From Photobacterium frigidiphilum (GTDB lineage: Bacteria > Pseudomonadota > Gammaproteobacteria > Enterobacterales > Vibrionaceae): a stretch of 64,000 nucleotides of DNA. This document shows, piece by piece, positions 1 through 9,023 of the stretch. The notes beneath the pieces are model-generated. The model was not told the DNA's origin, made no database searches, and worked only from the letters and a program-made list of their open reading frames with translations. The position numbers and the translations under genes are program-made. Positions within the stretch are counted from its first letter, which is position 1; each line of letters starts with the position of its first letter. The DNA lies in NCBI RefSeq assembly GCF_003025615.1, contig NZ_PYMJ01000012.1, forward strand, positions 62,001-126,000. The letters run 5' to 3'.

Positions 1-131
1 TCATATTGCATGGCAACCTGAAGCGGCATTATACCACACGCATGAATTTCTGGAATGAAACCAGGTGATTATCATCAGATAAGCCGGAATGATACAACAG
101 TGACATTATCGCGACCGAGCTGGAATTTCAC

Positions 132-743
132 ATGACACCATTAGTTCTTTTGATCATCATAGGGGCCTACTTATTAGGCTCTATATCAAGTGCGGTTTTA
201 ATTAGCCGGCTTTATCGCTTGCCCGATCCCCGAGATTCAGGTTCAGGTAATCCTGGTGCCACCAATGTTTTACGCTTAGGCGGTAAAAGTGCAGCGGGCA
301 TGGTACTGGTATGTGATGTTCTAAAAGGTATGTTGCCCGTTTGGCTAAGTTACTTCCTCAATATTAATCCCTTTTTATTGGGCATTATTGGCATTGCAGC
401 CTGCCTTGGGCATATATATCCGATCTTTTTCCATTTTAGAGGTGGGAAAGGTGTTGCTACAGCACTTGGTGCACTGGCCCCTATCGGCTGGGATCTGAGT
501 GGGATGCTCATTGGCACTTGGCTGCTAACTGTATGTATTACTGGCTATTCATCGCTAGGTTCACTGATTACGGCACTTGCAGCCCCAATGCTGACATGGC
601 TCGTTAAACCTGAATATACAATGGCAGTCTCGATGCTTTCTTGCCTTATCGTATTACGTCACCATGACAATGTACGTCGATTATTAGAAGGTAAAGAAAC
701 AAAAATATGGCAAAAAATAAGCCGTAAAACCAAACTTAAATAG
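132..743 (+). CDS. plsY: Glycerol-3-phosphate acyltransferase PlsY
   Basis: This inner-membrane enzyme transfers the acyl group from acyl-phosphate to glycerol-3-phosphate, the first step of phospholipid synthesis in the PlsX/PlsY route. The 203 residues form a multi-span membrane protein. The family motifs are visible: GSGNPGATN at residues 37-45, DVLKG at 62-66, and a GHIYP...FRGGKG block at about 93-107. The length is normal for the family. It is divergent from, and next to, a convergently oriented tsaD, a common arrangement in gammaproteobacteria. No strong Shine-Dalgarno sequence precedes the ATG, so the start rests on the family-typical N-terminal membrane helix. Confidence 0.95.
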   Translation: MTPLVLLIIIGAYLLGSISSAVLISRLYRLPDPRDSGSGNPGATNVLRLGGKSAAGMVLVCDVLKGMLPVWLSYFLNINPFLLGIIGIAACLGHIYPIFFHFRGGKGVATALGALAPIGWDLSGMLIGTWLLTVCITGYSSLGSLITALAAPMLTWLVKPEYTMAVSMLSCLIVLRHHDNVRRLLEGKETKIWQKISRKTKLK

Positions 744-823
744 CGTGATTTATACGGCCCATCTGTTATTAAACTAGCGTAGTTAAACATCAAATAGTGT
801 TTAATTAACAACCAGTTTGATAT

Positions 824-1843
824 TTATTTTTTTAACGGTTTCAACTGATCGATCGGCCAGCGTGGGTACGCTTTTACACTCAAATCCATCAATTCTTTAT
901 TTTTCAATCGCTGCATTCCTGCATACGCGATCATTGCACCGTTATCCGTACAAAACTCTGTGCGAGGATAAAAAACCTCACCATTCAGTTTTGTCATCAA
1001 TGAACCTAACTCTTGACGTAAGTAAGAATTAGCACTTACCCCGCCAGCGATAACCAAGCGTTTCAAACCCGTTTGTTTAAGTGCGCGTTTACACTTAATT
1101 GCCAATGTATCAACCACCGCTTCTTGGAAAGCAAATGCAATATCAGCACGCGTTTGTTCGTCATCGTCGTTGGCTCGAATTGTATTCGCTGCAAACGTTT
1201 TTAGGCCTGAAAAACTGAAGTCTAAACCAGGTCGATCTGTCATAGGACGAGGGAATTTAAAACGCCCTTTGGTACCCTTTTCAGCCAACTTTGATAGCAA
1301 CGGACCACCAGGGTAATCTAAACCCATAAGCTTGGCTGTTTTATCAAAAGCTTCACCTGCCGCATCATCAACAGACTCACCTAAAATTTGATATTCACCA
1401 ATACCTTGAACTTCAACCATCATGGTATGACCACCAGAAACCAGCAGTGCCACAAATGGGAAATCAGGGGCGTTATCTTCTAGCATTGGAGCCAGTAAAT
1501 GCCCTTCCATATGGTGTACAGCCACAGCGGGTAAACCCCACGAATATGCAAGACTACGACCAATGGTTGCGCCCACTAATAACGCCCCAACCAAACCAGG
1601 TCCTGCGGTATAAGCAACACCATCAAGGTCTGCAGGTGTTAATCCCGCTTTTTTCAATGCTTCTTTGATTAACGGAATGGTTTTTTTAACATGATCACGA
1701 GAAGCTAATTCGGGTACAACACCACCATAATCAGCATGCAATTTCACTTGACTGTAAAGCTCATGTGACAGCAAACCTTGCTCATCATCGAAAATCGCAA
1801 CGCCAGTTTCATCACAAGACGTTTCGATGCCCAATATACGCAT
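824..1843 (-). CDS. tsaD: tRNA N6-threonylcarbamoyladenosine transferase subunit TsaD
   Basis: TsaD (Gcp/YgjD) is the catalytic ASKHA-fold subunit that, with TsaB and TsaE, transfers the threonylcarbamoyl group onto A37 of tRNAs reading ANN codons. The 339-residue protein begins [14 protein letters not shown], typical of the family, and has the metal-binding HxxxH as H111-M-E-G-H115. Later glycine-rich nucleotide-binding loops ([14 protein letters not shown]) are present. An AGAGG sequence lies 5 nt before the ATG. It is divergent from rpsU, the same arrangement as in E. coli, and its 3' end faces plsY. Confidence 0.97.
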   Translation of the reverse strand: MRILGIETSCDETGVAIFDDEQGLLSHELYSQVKLHADYGGVVPELASRDHVKKTIPLIKEALKKAGLTPADLDGVAYTAGPGLVGALLVGATIGRSLAYSWGLPAVAVHHMEGHLLAPMLEDNAPDFPFVALLVSGGHTMMVEVQGIGEYQILGESVDDAAGEAFDKTAKLMGLDYPGGPLLSKLAEKGTKGRFKFPRPMTDRPGLDFSFSGLKTFAANTIRANDDDEQTRADIAFAFQEAVVDTLAIKCKRALKQTGLKRLVIAGGVSANSYLRQELGSLMTKLNGEVFYPRTEFCTDNGAMIAYAGMQRLKNKELMDLSVKAYPRWPIDQLKPLKK

Positions 1844-1989
1844 AACAACCTCTATACTATTAGGGTACCAATCTGATAAATTACGCTATCTTTTGGAGCA
1901 AACAACGCTTCAAACTGGGATTAAGGGGAGTAATTGGAGCTTATGTTACCGCCCTTGACAGAAATTAACCAGTTCATGGTGGTGAATGC

Positions 1990-2019
1990 TTTACAAACAC
2001 CCCAAGATCAGATTAGAAT
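1990..2019 (+). promoter_or_regulatory. Probable sigma-70 promoter for rpsU
   Basis: TTTACA at 1990-1995 and TAGAAT at 2014-2019 are separated by 18 bp and lie about 70 bp before the rpsU ATG. This is a good but unproven sigma-70 match. A perfect TTGACA also occurs at 1955-1960, but no good -10 element follows it. Confidence 0.5.
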
Positions 2020-2091
2020 TTCGCACCATTTTTAAATTCAGCTGACATTGATCGTCAGCGTATAACCGAATCACTCTGAGGTGAGTATTAC

Positions 2092-2307
2092 ATGCCAGTA
2101 ATCAAAGTACGTGAAAACGAACCGTTCGACGTAGCACTACGTCGCTTTAAGCGCTCTTGTGAAAAAGCAGGTATCCTTTCTGAAGTTCGTCGTCGCGAGC
2201 ACTTCGAAAAGCCAACTACTGTACGTAAGCGTGCTAAAGCAGCGGCAGTTAAGCGTCACCTGAAGAAATTGGCTCGCGAAAACGCGCGTCGCGTTCGTCT
2301 GTACTAA
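2092..2307 (+). CDS. rpsU: 30S ribosomal protein S21
   Basis: S21 is a small basic protein of the 30S subunit that assists initiation-complex formation near the anti-SD end of 16S rRNA. The 71-residue sequence begins [13 protein letters not shown] and ends in an Arg/Lys-rich tail, and its length matches E. coli S21. An SD-like GAGGTGAG precedes the ATG. It is the first gene of the macromolecular synthesis group (rpsU, then yqeY, dnaG, rpoD); yqeY starts 26 bp after its stop codon. Confidence 0.98.
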   Translation: MPVIKVRENEPFDVALRRFKRSCEKAGILSEVRRREHFEKPTTVRKRAKAAAVKRHLKKLARENARRVRLY

Positions 2308-2333
2308 TCCACAGATAACGAAAGGACCGCGTA

Positions 2334-2777
2334 ATGACTCTGACTGAACGTCTTAAAGACGAACAAAAAGCGGCAATGAAAGCGAGAAATAAACCTCGCC
2401 TTGGTGCCATCCGTTTAGTTCTTGCTGCCATAAAGCAACGTGAAGTTGATGAAAGAATTACGCTTTCTGATGAAGACGTGCTAGCAGTATTAGTTAAAAT
2501 GGTTAAGCAACGCCGTGATTCTGTAGCTCAATATGAAGCTGCAAATCGACAAGATCTTGCTGATGTTGAACTTGCTGAAATTGCAGTACTTGATGAATTT
2601 ATGCCTCAACCACTGAGTGATGACGAAGTTGTCGCTTTATTGGATGAAGCAGTTGCTTCAACTGGTGCTGTCAGCATGCAAGACATGGGTAAGCTCATGG
2701 GTGTATTGAAACCGCTTATTCAGGGTCGTGCCGACATGGGAAAAGTTAGCCAATTAGTGAAAGCTAAATTAGGTTAA
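2334..2777 (+). CDS. GatB/YqeY domain protein
   Basis: This 147-residue protein of the GatB/YqeY family resembles the C-terminal tRNA-contacting domain of the GatB amidotransferase subunit but stands alone. Its function is not established; a link to aminoacyl-tRNA handling is an inference from the shared domain. The helical N-terminal part (MTLTERLKDEQKAAMKAR) and the LGAIRLVLAAIKQ stretch are family-typical. It lies between rpsU and dnaG, an arrangement common in vibrios but absent in E. coli, and is probably cotranscribed with rpsU. An AGGA element precedes the ATG. A hairpin terminator follows. Confidence 0.9.
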   Translation: MTLTERLKDEQKAAMKARNKPRLGAIRLVLAAIKQREVDERITLSDEDVLAVLVKMVKQRRDSVAQYEAANRQDLADVELAEIAVLDEFMPQPLSDDEVVALLDEAVASTGAVSMQDMGKLMGVLKPLIQGRADMGKVSQLVKAKLG

Positions 2778-2797
2778 AACTAACCCAGTTCTACCAG

Positions 2798-2842
2798 CAA
2801 GCCGTGCAATCCATTAGGAACGCACGGCTTGTTTGTATTTTT
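2798..2842 (+). terminator. Intrinsic terminator between yqeY and dnaG
   Basis: CAAGCCGTGC (2798-2807) pairs perfectly with GCACGGCTTG (2822-2831) across a 14-nt loop, and a T-rich tract follows. It separates rpsU-yqeY from dnaG-rpoD, the same position as the known terminator between rpsU and dnaG in E. coli. It also argues against any dnaG start upstream of it. Confidence 0.8.
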
Positions 2843-2907
2843 TCTTCACCATTTTCAATCTAATAAACACCCTATTCCTTCAATTACTTTCAGGTATCTC
2901 TCACTGT

Positions 2908-4659
2908 ATGTCAGGAAAAATTCCTCGTTCATTTATCGATGATCTCATCACACGACATGACATCGTTGATGTAGTTGATGCGCGGGTGAAGCTAAAAAAA
3001 CAAGGTAAAAACTTCGGTGCTTGTTGTCCTTTCCATAATGAGAAAACCCCATCTTTTTCTGTCAGCCAAGAAAAACAGTTCTATCATTGTTTTGGTTGTG
3101 GTGTGCACGGTAATGTTCTCGACTTCGTCATGGAATTTGATCGACTTGAATTCGTCGAAGCCATTGAAGAGCTTTCTTCACAGCTAGGTCTTGAAGTTCC
3201 GCGAGAAGACGGCGGTAAGCCTTCTGGCCCACGAACAGCAGAAAAAAGAAGCCTGTATGACCAAATGGGGCTAATTTCACAATTTTATCAATCTCAATTA
3301 CGTACACCTGATGGAAAAACCGCGATCGATTATTTAAAAAATCGAGGATTATCTGGTGAAGTTGTACAAAAATTTGGGATAGGTTATATCCCCGATCAAT
3401 GGGATATGGTTCGCAGCCGTTTTGGCCGAGATCCTGAATCGCAAAAAGCACTTGTTACCACTGGAATGCTAATCGAAAACGACAGTGGCAGACGCTACGA
3501 CCGATTCCGTGGACGAGTGATGTTTCCGATTCATGATCGCCGTGGGCGTGTCATTGGTTTTGGTGGGCGAGTATTAGGTGATGGTACACCTAAATACCTC
3601 AACTCACCGGAAACCCCAATTTTCCATAAAGGTCGTGAGTTATACGGCCTCTATGAAGTGTTACAAGCGCATCGAGAGCCAGCAAAACTGTTGGTTGTCG
3701 AAGGTTATATGGATGTTGTTGCACTTGCACAGTTTGGTGTTGATTACGCCGTTGCTTCACTAGGTACGGCAACAACCAGTGATCACCTTCAAACCTTATT
3801 CCGTCAAACCAGTACAGTCGTATGTTGTTATGATGGTGACCGTGCAGGTCGTGAAGCGGCTTGGCGAGCAATGGAACAAGCCTTGCCCTTCCTAACCGAT
3901 GGTCGCCAATTGAAATTCATGTTCTTACCCGATGGAGAAGACCCTGACTCATGCATACGTGCTGAAGGTAAAGATGCCTTTGAAGAACGTACGACTCAGG
4001 CAATGCCACTAACAGAATTTCTCTTTAACACCTTGATGCTACAGGTTGATACAAGCAGCAAAGAAGGTATGGCCAAATTGAGTATTTTGGCGGTACCTCT
4101 TATTGATAAAGTACCAGGCGGAACACTCCGACTATACTTACGTGAACTGCTAGGTAAAAAATTAGGGTTACCTGACGAAGCACAACTTCAGCAGCTAATA
4201 TCTAAACAAGGTATTGAAACTAAAAAAATTGCAACGCCAGAAATTAAACGCACCCCTATGCGTGAAGCCATCGCTTTACTGATTCAAAAACCGAACTTCG
4301 TCAATAGTCTTGAGTTTGAGATGACGGATTTCGAAGGGATTGATGTCCCGGGGTTAAATTTATTGCTATCAATAGTTGATAAATGTCGTACTAACCCCAA
4401 TATCACTACTGGTCAGTTACTAGAGCACTGGCGTGGTAATAAGCAAGAAGCCATGATGGCCCGTTTGGCCGCTTGGGAACTGCCTCTGTCAGATGACGAG
4501 GATCAGACTCTAAATGTATTTTTAGACGCAATGGACCGAATTATTGGTCAATGTGTCAAACAACAAATAGAAAAGTTGCAGGCTAAATCGAACACTGTCG
4601 GCTTATCAGTCGAAGAGAAGCAGGAGTTACAGTTACTTATACTGAACCGTCCTGGCTAG
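2908..4659 (+). CDS. dnaG: DNA primase DnaG
   Basis: DnaG synthesises RNA primers at the replication fork together with the DnaB helicase. I place the start at the ATG encoding MSGKIPRSFIDDL, which aligns with the E. coli N-terminus; the open frame 25 codons upstream runs into the terminator hairpin. The protein then has 583 residues (E. coli 581). The zinc-binding module shows CPFH at 40-43 and CFGC at 61-64. The TOPRIM catalytic acids are E265 in VVEGYMD and DGD at 309-311, at the same positions as in E. coli. The C-terminal helicase-binding region is present. It lies upstream of rpoD, 92 bp away. Confidence 0.97.
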   Translation: MSGKIPRSFIDDLITRHDIVDVVDARVKLKKQGKNFGACCPFHNEKTPSFSVSQEKQFYHCFGCGVHGNVLDFVMEFDRLEFVEAIEELSSQLGLEVPREDGGKPSGPRTAEKRSLYDQMGLISQFYQSQLRTPDGKTAIDYLKNRGLSGEVVQKFGIGYIPDQWDMVRSRFGRDPESQKALVTTGMLIENDSGRRYDRFRGRVMFPIHDRRGRVIGFGGRVLGDGTPKYLNSPETPIFHKGRELYGLYEVLQAHREPAKLLVVEGYMDVVALAQFGVDYAVASLGTATTSDHLQTLFRQTSTVVCCYDGDRAGREAAWRAMEQALPFLTDGRQLKFMFLPDGEDPDSCIRAEGKDAFEERTTQAMPLTEFLFNTLMLQVDTSSKEGMAKLSILAVPLIDKVPGGTLRLYLRELLGKKLGLPDEAQLQQLISKQGIETKKIATPEIKRTPMREAIALLIQKPNFVNSLEFEMTDFEGIDVPGLNLLLSIVDKCRTNPNITTGQLLEHWRGNKQEAMMARLAAWELPLSDDEDQTLNVFLDAMDRIIGQCVKQQIEKLQAKSNTVGLSVEEKQELQLLILNRPG

Positions 4660-4663
4660 TATG

Positions 4664-4692
4664 TAGTCAACAATTAAGAAATTTGTTATAAT
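4664..4692 (+). promoter_or_regulatory. Possible promoter for rpoD
   Basis: A perfect TATAAT at 4687-4692 lies in the dnaG-rpoD gap, with a weak TAGTCA (4664-4669) 17 bp upstream. It could give rpoD its own transcription in addition to read-through from dnaG. Confidence 0.4.
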
Positions 4693-4751
4693 TAATGGTT
4701 TGCATTTCAGCATACTAAATTCTCACTCAGACCCGAAGTTGGATACCGTCT

Positions 4752-6590
4752 ATGGAGCAAAATCCGCAGTCTCAGCTAAAGTTACTTGTCGCAAAAGGCA
4801 AAGAGCAAGGCTATCTGACCTACGCCGAAGTAAATGATCACCTACCGGAAGATATCGTAGACTCCGATCAGGTTGAAGACATTATCCAAATGATCAATGA
4901 CATGGGCATCAAGGTTGTAGAAACTGCACCTGATGCCGATGAAATCATGATGACAGAAGATAATACAGATGAAGACGCTATTGAAGCGGCGGCTCAGGCA
5001 TTATCTAGCGTAGAAAGCGAGATCGGTCGTACGACTGATCCTGTTCGTATGTATATGCGTGAAATGGGTACAGTAGAACTACTGACTCGTGAAGGCGAAA
5101 TTGATATCGCCAAACGCATTGAAGATGGCATCAACCAAGTTCAGTGTTCTGTAGCAGAATACCCTTCAGCCATCGCTTACTTACTTGAACAGTTTGATAA
5201 AGTTGAAGCCGATGAGCTTCGTCTTACCGACATCATCTCTGGCTTTATTGATCCGAATGAAGAGCAAACTGCTGCACCAACAGCAACTCACATCGGTTCA
5301 GAGCTAAGTGAAAAAGATCTTGCAGACGAAGACAAAAATCTAGAAACAGACGAAGATGACGAGGAAGAGGAAGACACTGGTATTGATCCAGAACTTGCTC
5401 GTGAAAAGTTCCTTGAGCTACGCCACTCGTACGAAAAAATGGCATTAGCCATCAATACGCATGGTCGTCACAATGCAACGACTGAAGTCGCTGTAGGTGA
5501 GCTTTCTGAAATTTTTAAGCAATTCCGTTTAATTCCAAAACAGTTTGATAAACTTGTTCGCTCACTACGCGATTCAATGGATAAAGTACGCACGAACGAG
5601 CGTCTTATCATGCGTATGTGTGTTGATAACAGCAAAATGCCAAAGAAGACATTCATTAAATTCTTCGCTGGTAATGAGTCATCTCCAGACTGGATTGATG
5701 AAGCACTAAACTCTGGCAAGCCATACGCAGAGCGTCTAAAGATCTATGAAGAAGATCTTCGTCGTTCATCGCTTAAATTGCGTATTCTTGAAAAAGAAAC
5801 AGGCTTATCAATTGAGCGTATAAAAGACATCAGCCGTCGTATGTCTATCGGTGAAGCAAAAGCGCGCCGAGCGAAGAAAGAGATGGTTGAAGCAAACTTA
5901 CGTTTGGTTATTTCGATTGCGAAAAAGTACACCAACCGTGGTCTACAATTCTTGGATCTAATCCAGGAAGGTAACATCGGTCTGATGAAAGCTGTTGATA
6001 AATTTGAATACCGTCGTGGTTATAAGTTCTCGACTTATGCAACGTGGTGGATTCGTCAGGCGATCACTCGCTCGATTGCTGACCAAGCACGTACTATCCG
6101 TATCCCAGTGCACATGATTGAGACGATCAATAAATTGAATCGTATTTCTCGTCAAATGCTACAGGAAATGGGTCGTGAGCCTATTCCGGAAGAGTTGGCT
6201 GAGCGCATGCAAATGCCTGAAGACAAAATCCGTAAAGTGCTTAAGATTGCGAAAGAACCAATCTCAATGGAAACACCAATTGGTGATGATGAAGATTCAC
6301 ACCTAGGCGACTTCATTGAAGATAATACGCTACAGCTTCCAATGGATGCAGCAACAGCAACTAACTTGCGTGCGGCAACTAACGATGTTCTAGCGGGTCT
6401 TACGCCACGTGAAGCGAAAGTACTTCGTATGCGTTTTGGTATCGATATGAACACTGACCACACTCTAGAAGAAGTGGGCAAGCAGTTCGACGTAACGCGT
6501 GAGCGTATTCGTCAAATCGAAGCCAAAGCATTACGTAAACTTCGTCACCCAAGCCGTTCAGACGTGCTACGTAGCTTCCTTGACGAGTAA
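4752..6590 (+). CDS. rpoD: RNA polymerase sigma factor RpoD (sigma-70)
   Basis: This is the primary sigma factor, directing RNA polymerase to housekeeping promoters. At 612 residues it is almost identical in length to E. coli RpoD (613). Region 1.1 is at the N-terminus and is followed by [19 protein letters not shown] (region 1.2). An acidic patch (EDDEEEED, about residue 200) sits in the non-conserved region. Region 2 includes the WWIRQAITR and DQARTIRIP blocks that melt and bind the -10. Region 4 ends with [18 protein letters not shown], the -35-binding helix-turn-helix. A strong terminator follows the stop codon. Confidence 0.99.
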   Translation: MEQNPQSQLKLLVAKGKEQGYLTYAEVNDHLPEDIVDSDQVEDIIQMINDMGIKVVETAPDADEIMMTEDNTDEDAIEAAAQALSSVESEIGRTTDPVRMYMREMGTVELLTREGEIDIAKRIEDGINQVQCSVAEYPSAIAYLLEQFDKVEADELRLTDIISGFIDPNEEQTAAPTATHIGSELSEKDLADEDKNLETDEDDEEEEDTGIDPELAREKFLELRHSYEKMALAINTHGRHNATTEVAVGELSEIFKQFRLIPKQFDKLVRSLRDSMDKVRTNERLIMRMCVDNSKMPKKTFIKFFAGNESSPDWIDEALNSGKPYAERLKIYEEDLRRSSLKLRILEKETGLSIERIKDISRRMSIGEAKARRAKKEMVEANLRLVISIAKKYTNRGLQFLDLIQEGNIGLMKAVDKFEYRRGYKFSTYATWWIRQAITRSIADQARTIRIPVHMIETINKLNRISRQMLQEMGREPIPEELAERMQMPEDKIRKVLKIAKEPISMETPIGDDEDSHLGDFIEDNTLQLPMDAATATNLRAATNDVLAGLTPREAKVLRMRFGIDMNTDHTLEEVGKQFDVTRERIRQIEAKALRKLRHPSRSDVLRSFLDE

Positions 6591-6613
6591 CCCACGAGTC
6601 ATTGGTAGTTAAT

Positions 6614-6643
6614 AAAAAGCGAGCTAATAAGCTCGCTTTTTTT
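6614..6643 (+). terminator. rpoD intrinsic terminator
   Basis: AAGCGAGC pairs with GCTCGCTT across a TAATAA loop, with an upstream A-run and a downstream run of seven T. It is classical and possibly bidirectional. Confidence 0.93.
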
Positions 6644-6659
6644 ATGGCAGTGAATTAGA

Positions 6660-6695
6660 AACGCTTTATTTATAAGCCTTTATAAATAAAGTGTT
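6660..6695. repeat. AT-rich inverted repeat
   Basis: CTTTATTTATAA (6664-6675) and TTATAAATAAAG (6680-6691) are perfect complements around a GCCT tetraloop. One G-T wobble extends the arms to about 16 bp. It sits between the rpoD terminator and the tRNA promoter. Function unknown; it could be a second weak terminator or an extruding cruciform. Confidence 0.6.
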
Positions 6696-6734
6696 AACTG
6701 CCTAAAAAGCAAACAGAACATCTGCTTTATTCAC

Positions 6735-6763
6735 TAGACAAGATCGAAAGCATCCCCTATAAT
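6735..6763 (+). promoter_or_regulatory. Promoter of the tRNA-Ile2 gene
   Basis: TAGACA at 6735-6740 and a consensus TATAAT at 6758-6763 are exactly 17 bp apart. The predicted start is about 6770, a few bases before the mature tRNA 5' end at 6776. This is a near-ideal sigma-70 promoter. Confidence 0.8.
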
Positions 6764-6775
6764 CTCTCGCACACT

Positions 6776-6851
6776 GGCCCCTTAGCTCAGTGGTTAGAGC
6801 AGGCGACTCATAATCGCTTGGTCGTCTGTTCAAGTCAGACAGGGGCCACCA
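6776..6851 (+). tRNA. ileX: tRNA-Ile2, anticodon CAT (lysidine-modified)
   Basis: The 76-nt gene folds as a full cloverleaf with an encoded CCA end. The acceptor stem is GGCCCCT/AGGGGCC, the anticodon loop is CTCATAA with CAT at 6809-6811, and the T stem is GTCTG/CAGAC. The CAT anticodon suggests Met, but apart from T-stem changes the body matches E. coli ileX/ileY tRNA-Ile2 almost base for base, and the gene sits downstream of rpoD as ileX does. From that family, TilS converts C34 to lysidine so that the tRNA reads AUA as Ile. It is therefore called Ile2 rather than elongator Met. Confidence 0.92.
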
Positions 6852-6858
6852 AATTCTG

Positions 6859-6894
6859 AAAAGGCTTATAGAGAAATCTATAAGCCTTTTCTGC
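6859..6894 (+). terminator. tRNA-Ile2 intrinsic terminator
   Basis: AAAAGGCTTATAGA (6859-6872) and TCTATAAGCCTTTT (6877-6890) form a perfect 14-bp stem with a 4-nt loop, ending in a T-run, seven bases after the CCA. Confidence 0.85.
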
Positions 6895-7253
6895 TTCTGG
6901 CCTTTCCATCTACCCCGCAGAAATCTATCAGCAAGTTTCCACCAATCAACACTTCTACCTGCAATCCAATAGTACATATCACAAGCCATACTCTTTCATG
7001 TATCCACACAACTAACCAACGGCATACCACTCTCTAGCCCATTCGTAACTGGCAAAAAACCAATGAGCGGTTACTAACAAAAACAAAGAAATAGATCTGT
7101 TTATATATAAATTATGCATGGTAGTTTACGTTATGTTCAAATAATCAATGTTATTGTTTGATTAGATGCTTATGATGCGAGAAACTTGTGCTTGCTTCGT
7201 TGTGTAACTTCACACGCATAAAAAACAGGCTTTCTTTAGGTGGAAATATAAGT
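6895..7253. other. Gene-free stretch between tRNA-Ile2 and cheV
   Basis: No coding signal was seen in either strand. The open frame on the minus strand here is antisense to the tRNA and is not a gene. A GGCTTTCTTTAGGTGG segment before 7254 carries the cheV ribosome binding site. No convincing promoter was recognised. Confidence 0.5.
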
Positions 7254-8189
7254 ATGTCAAACTCCAATATTTTAGTTGAATCTGGAACTAATGAACTAGA
7301 AATTGCCGAATTTCAAATCATTAAAGAATTGCCCGATGGCGGAACGAAAGTAAACAGCTATGGCATTAATGTAGCTAAAGTGCGGGAAGTTATTCGTTAT
7401 CCCGAAATGACGGATTACCCGAAAGGCAATAAGCATATAGTCGGGGTTTTTAAGTCAAGAGATAAGGTTACCCCTCTAATCCATTTAGCTAAATGGTTAG
7501 GGTTATCCGAAAAACAACCATCATCCAACCAATTTGTTATCGTCACCGACTTTAATGGCGTGACAAACGGCTTTTTAATTGACTCCATTAGCCGTATTCA
7601 CCGAGTTTCATGGTCTGATTTAGAAGCGGCTAGCGAGATATCTTTAGCAGGAGAAGATAATTGCATTGTGGCTTCAGTTAATTTAGATGATCGACTAGTG
7701 TTTATTCTAGATTTTGAACTGATTATTGCAGAGATGAATTCAGATATTAATATGAGTCAATATAACCTCAGTACAGACAACAATGTTGACTTATCACCAG
7801 AGAAAAAAAGAAGAAGAGCACAACATACAATCCTAATCGCGGATGACTCTAAGTTTATATTGGAGCAATTAAGTAATGTTGTTTCTGAGTCTGGTTATCT
7901 GATTGAAACAGCTACCGATGGTGAGCAGGCACTTAAATCTTATGAATCGAATAAACAAAATATTAGCGTTATTGTCTCTGATGTAGAGATGCCAAAAGTA
8001 GATGGCTTATATTTATGCAAAACTATAACAAGCCAGCCAAATCATCCACCAGTGTTAATTTTCTCGTCGACGATGACAAAAGAAAATAAACTGAAGGCAT
8101 TCGAAGTTGGCGCTACAGAAACGTTAACCAAACCTGAAATTCATAGATTAATTCCATTGCTTGATGAGCTGCTATTCCCTAACGGATAA
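7254..8189 (+). CDS. cheV: Chemotaxis coupling protein CheV (CheW-receiver fusion)
   Basis: CheV couples chemoreceptors to the CheA kinase through a CheW-like domain and adjusts signalling through a phosphorylatable receiver domain. I start at the ATG encoding MSNSNILVES, which has AGGTGG 10 nt upstream, giving 311 residues, typical for CheV. The CheW-like domain spans about residues 15-160. The receiver spans about 190-310, with acidic pocket D197-D198, phospho-acceptor D243 in VSDVEMP, and K293 in TKPE. The gene stands alone, away from a che operon. Which receptor it serves cannot be told from sequence. Confidence 0.92.
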   Translation: MSNSNILVESGTNELEIAEFQIIKELPDGGTKVNSYGINVAKVREVIRYPEMTDYPKGNKHIVGVFKSRDKVTPLIHLAKWLGLSEKQPSSNQFVIVTDFNGVTNGFLIDSISRIHRVSWSDLEAASEISLAGEDNCIVASVNLDDRLVFILDFELIIAEMNSDINMSQYNLSTDNNVDLSPEKKRRRAQHTILIADDSKFILEQLSNVVSESGYLIETATDGEQALKSYESNKQNISVIVSDVEMPKVDGLYLCKTITSQPNHPPVLIFSSTMTKENKLKAFEVGATETLTKPEIHRLIPLLDELLFPNG

Positions 8190-8222
8190 GTCTTACATCG
8201 ACACCATGCAATTTTTCGATTA

Positions 8223-8250
8223 AAGCCAATAAATGTACGTTTATTGGCTT
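8223..8250 (+). terminator. Probable cheV terminator
   Basis: AAGCCAATAAA (8223-8233) pairs perfectly with TTTATTGGCTT (8240-8250) across a 6-nt loop, 33 bp after the cheV stop codon. The following tract is only moderately T-rich. Confidence 0.65.
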
Positions 8251-8695
8251 CTATCTATACCCACAGCATCACCAATTAAATCAAAGACATATTAACTCTA
8301 CCCATTACCTGATGCCCTACAAGACCACGTCAAATTCAAACTTACTACCTCGTATCATGATAAAGCAAAAACCCAACAAGCGTGGAATGAACCGCAATGT
8401 GAACTCTAGATTCATTACCGCCGACGCCGTCAACGCGTCGTAACAGATAAAACGGTATTCCCTTACAGCAGACTACTCATTAAAATGTAACAAAATTTCG
8501 CTACCCTGATGCCTTAGTAACAATCTTAATGACGAAATAACGCACTGTGATAACGAAATAAGGAAGGTTGTTTGTAAAAAATAGCGAAAAACCACTCAAC
8601 AATTGACGAATGACAAAACTTTATTCCTGATAACATACATAATTGTCCTACATTGCTTTGAATATCCGCACAAAAAACATGACAGCTATCACAAG
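8251..8695. other. Gene-poor stretch
   Basis: I see no supportable gene on either strand. A short repeated segment around ACGAAATAA occurs at about 8531 and 8553, and a 6-bp GC-rich inverted repeat lies near 8422-8440. The region may be a decayed remnant, but nothing recognisable is left. Confidence 0.4.
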
Positions 8696-8724
8696 GTGAT
8701 AACGGATAGGAAATCTGCTATACT
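8696..8724 (+). promoter_or_regulatory. Extended -10 promoter upstream of a putative small transcript
   Basis: TATACT at 8719-8724 is preceded by TGC, forming an extended -10. GTGATA at 8696-8701 lies 17 bp upstream as a partial -35. A start near 8731 is predicted. Confidence 0.55.
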
Positions 8725-8730
8725 AGTTGC

Positions 8731-8856
8731 TTGTTTATCACTTGATTTTATGAAAATAAGGTCAATTAGTGAGAGCAATAGAGAGAGAAAATGACAATTT
8801 ATGATCAACAGAGATGCCTTATGAAAGTGAATAACTTACTTTCATAAGGCAATATT
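8731..8856 (+). ncRNA. Candidate small RNA or short leader transcript
   Basis: This unit runs from the predicted promoter start to a strong hairpin: GCCTTATGAAAGT (8816-8828) pairs perfectly with ACTTTCATAAGGC (8838-8850), followed by a T-rich tract. The transcript would be about 125 nt. It also contains two micro-ORFs overlapping as ATGA: 14 codons at 8750-8794 and 18 codons at 8791-8847, the second preceded by a purine-rich GAGAGAGAAA. It may be a small RNA, a small-peptide mRNA or an attenuated pykF leader. No known family was recognised. Confidence 0.4.
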
Positions 8857-9023
8857 TTTGTAAAAATTTTGTATTATCATCGCAGTCGAAAGCCAGCAAG
8901 TTACAGTTTTGTGATTAGCCTCTCAACTTGAGGTCGTTATTCAACATTATTGGTGCCTCGCTTTCAGGTATAACACTGTGATTAAATTTCCCTTGGGTAA
9001 AGATTGTCTGGAGACTGTCCTCA

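Noticed and set aside
2833..2907. Upstream extension of dnaG
   Set aside because: It begins within the tail of the terminator hairpin and has no similarity to primase N-termini.
6776..6851. tRNA-Met call from the CAT anticodon
   Set aside because: Body sequence and location match tRNA-Ile2 (ileX); E. coli elongator Met has different acceptor and anticodon stems.
6702..6989. 95-residue minus-strand open frame
   Set aside because: It is antisense to the tRNA-Ile2 gene; such tRNA-complement frames are a well-known false gene.
8603..8794. 63-residue plus-strand frame
   Set aside because: No SD or recognisable domain, and it crosses the extended -10 promoter. Only its last 14 codons overlap the candidate small transcript.
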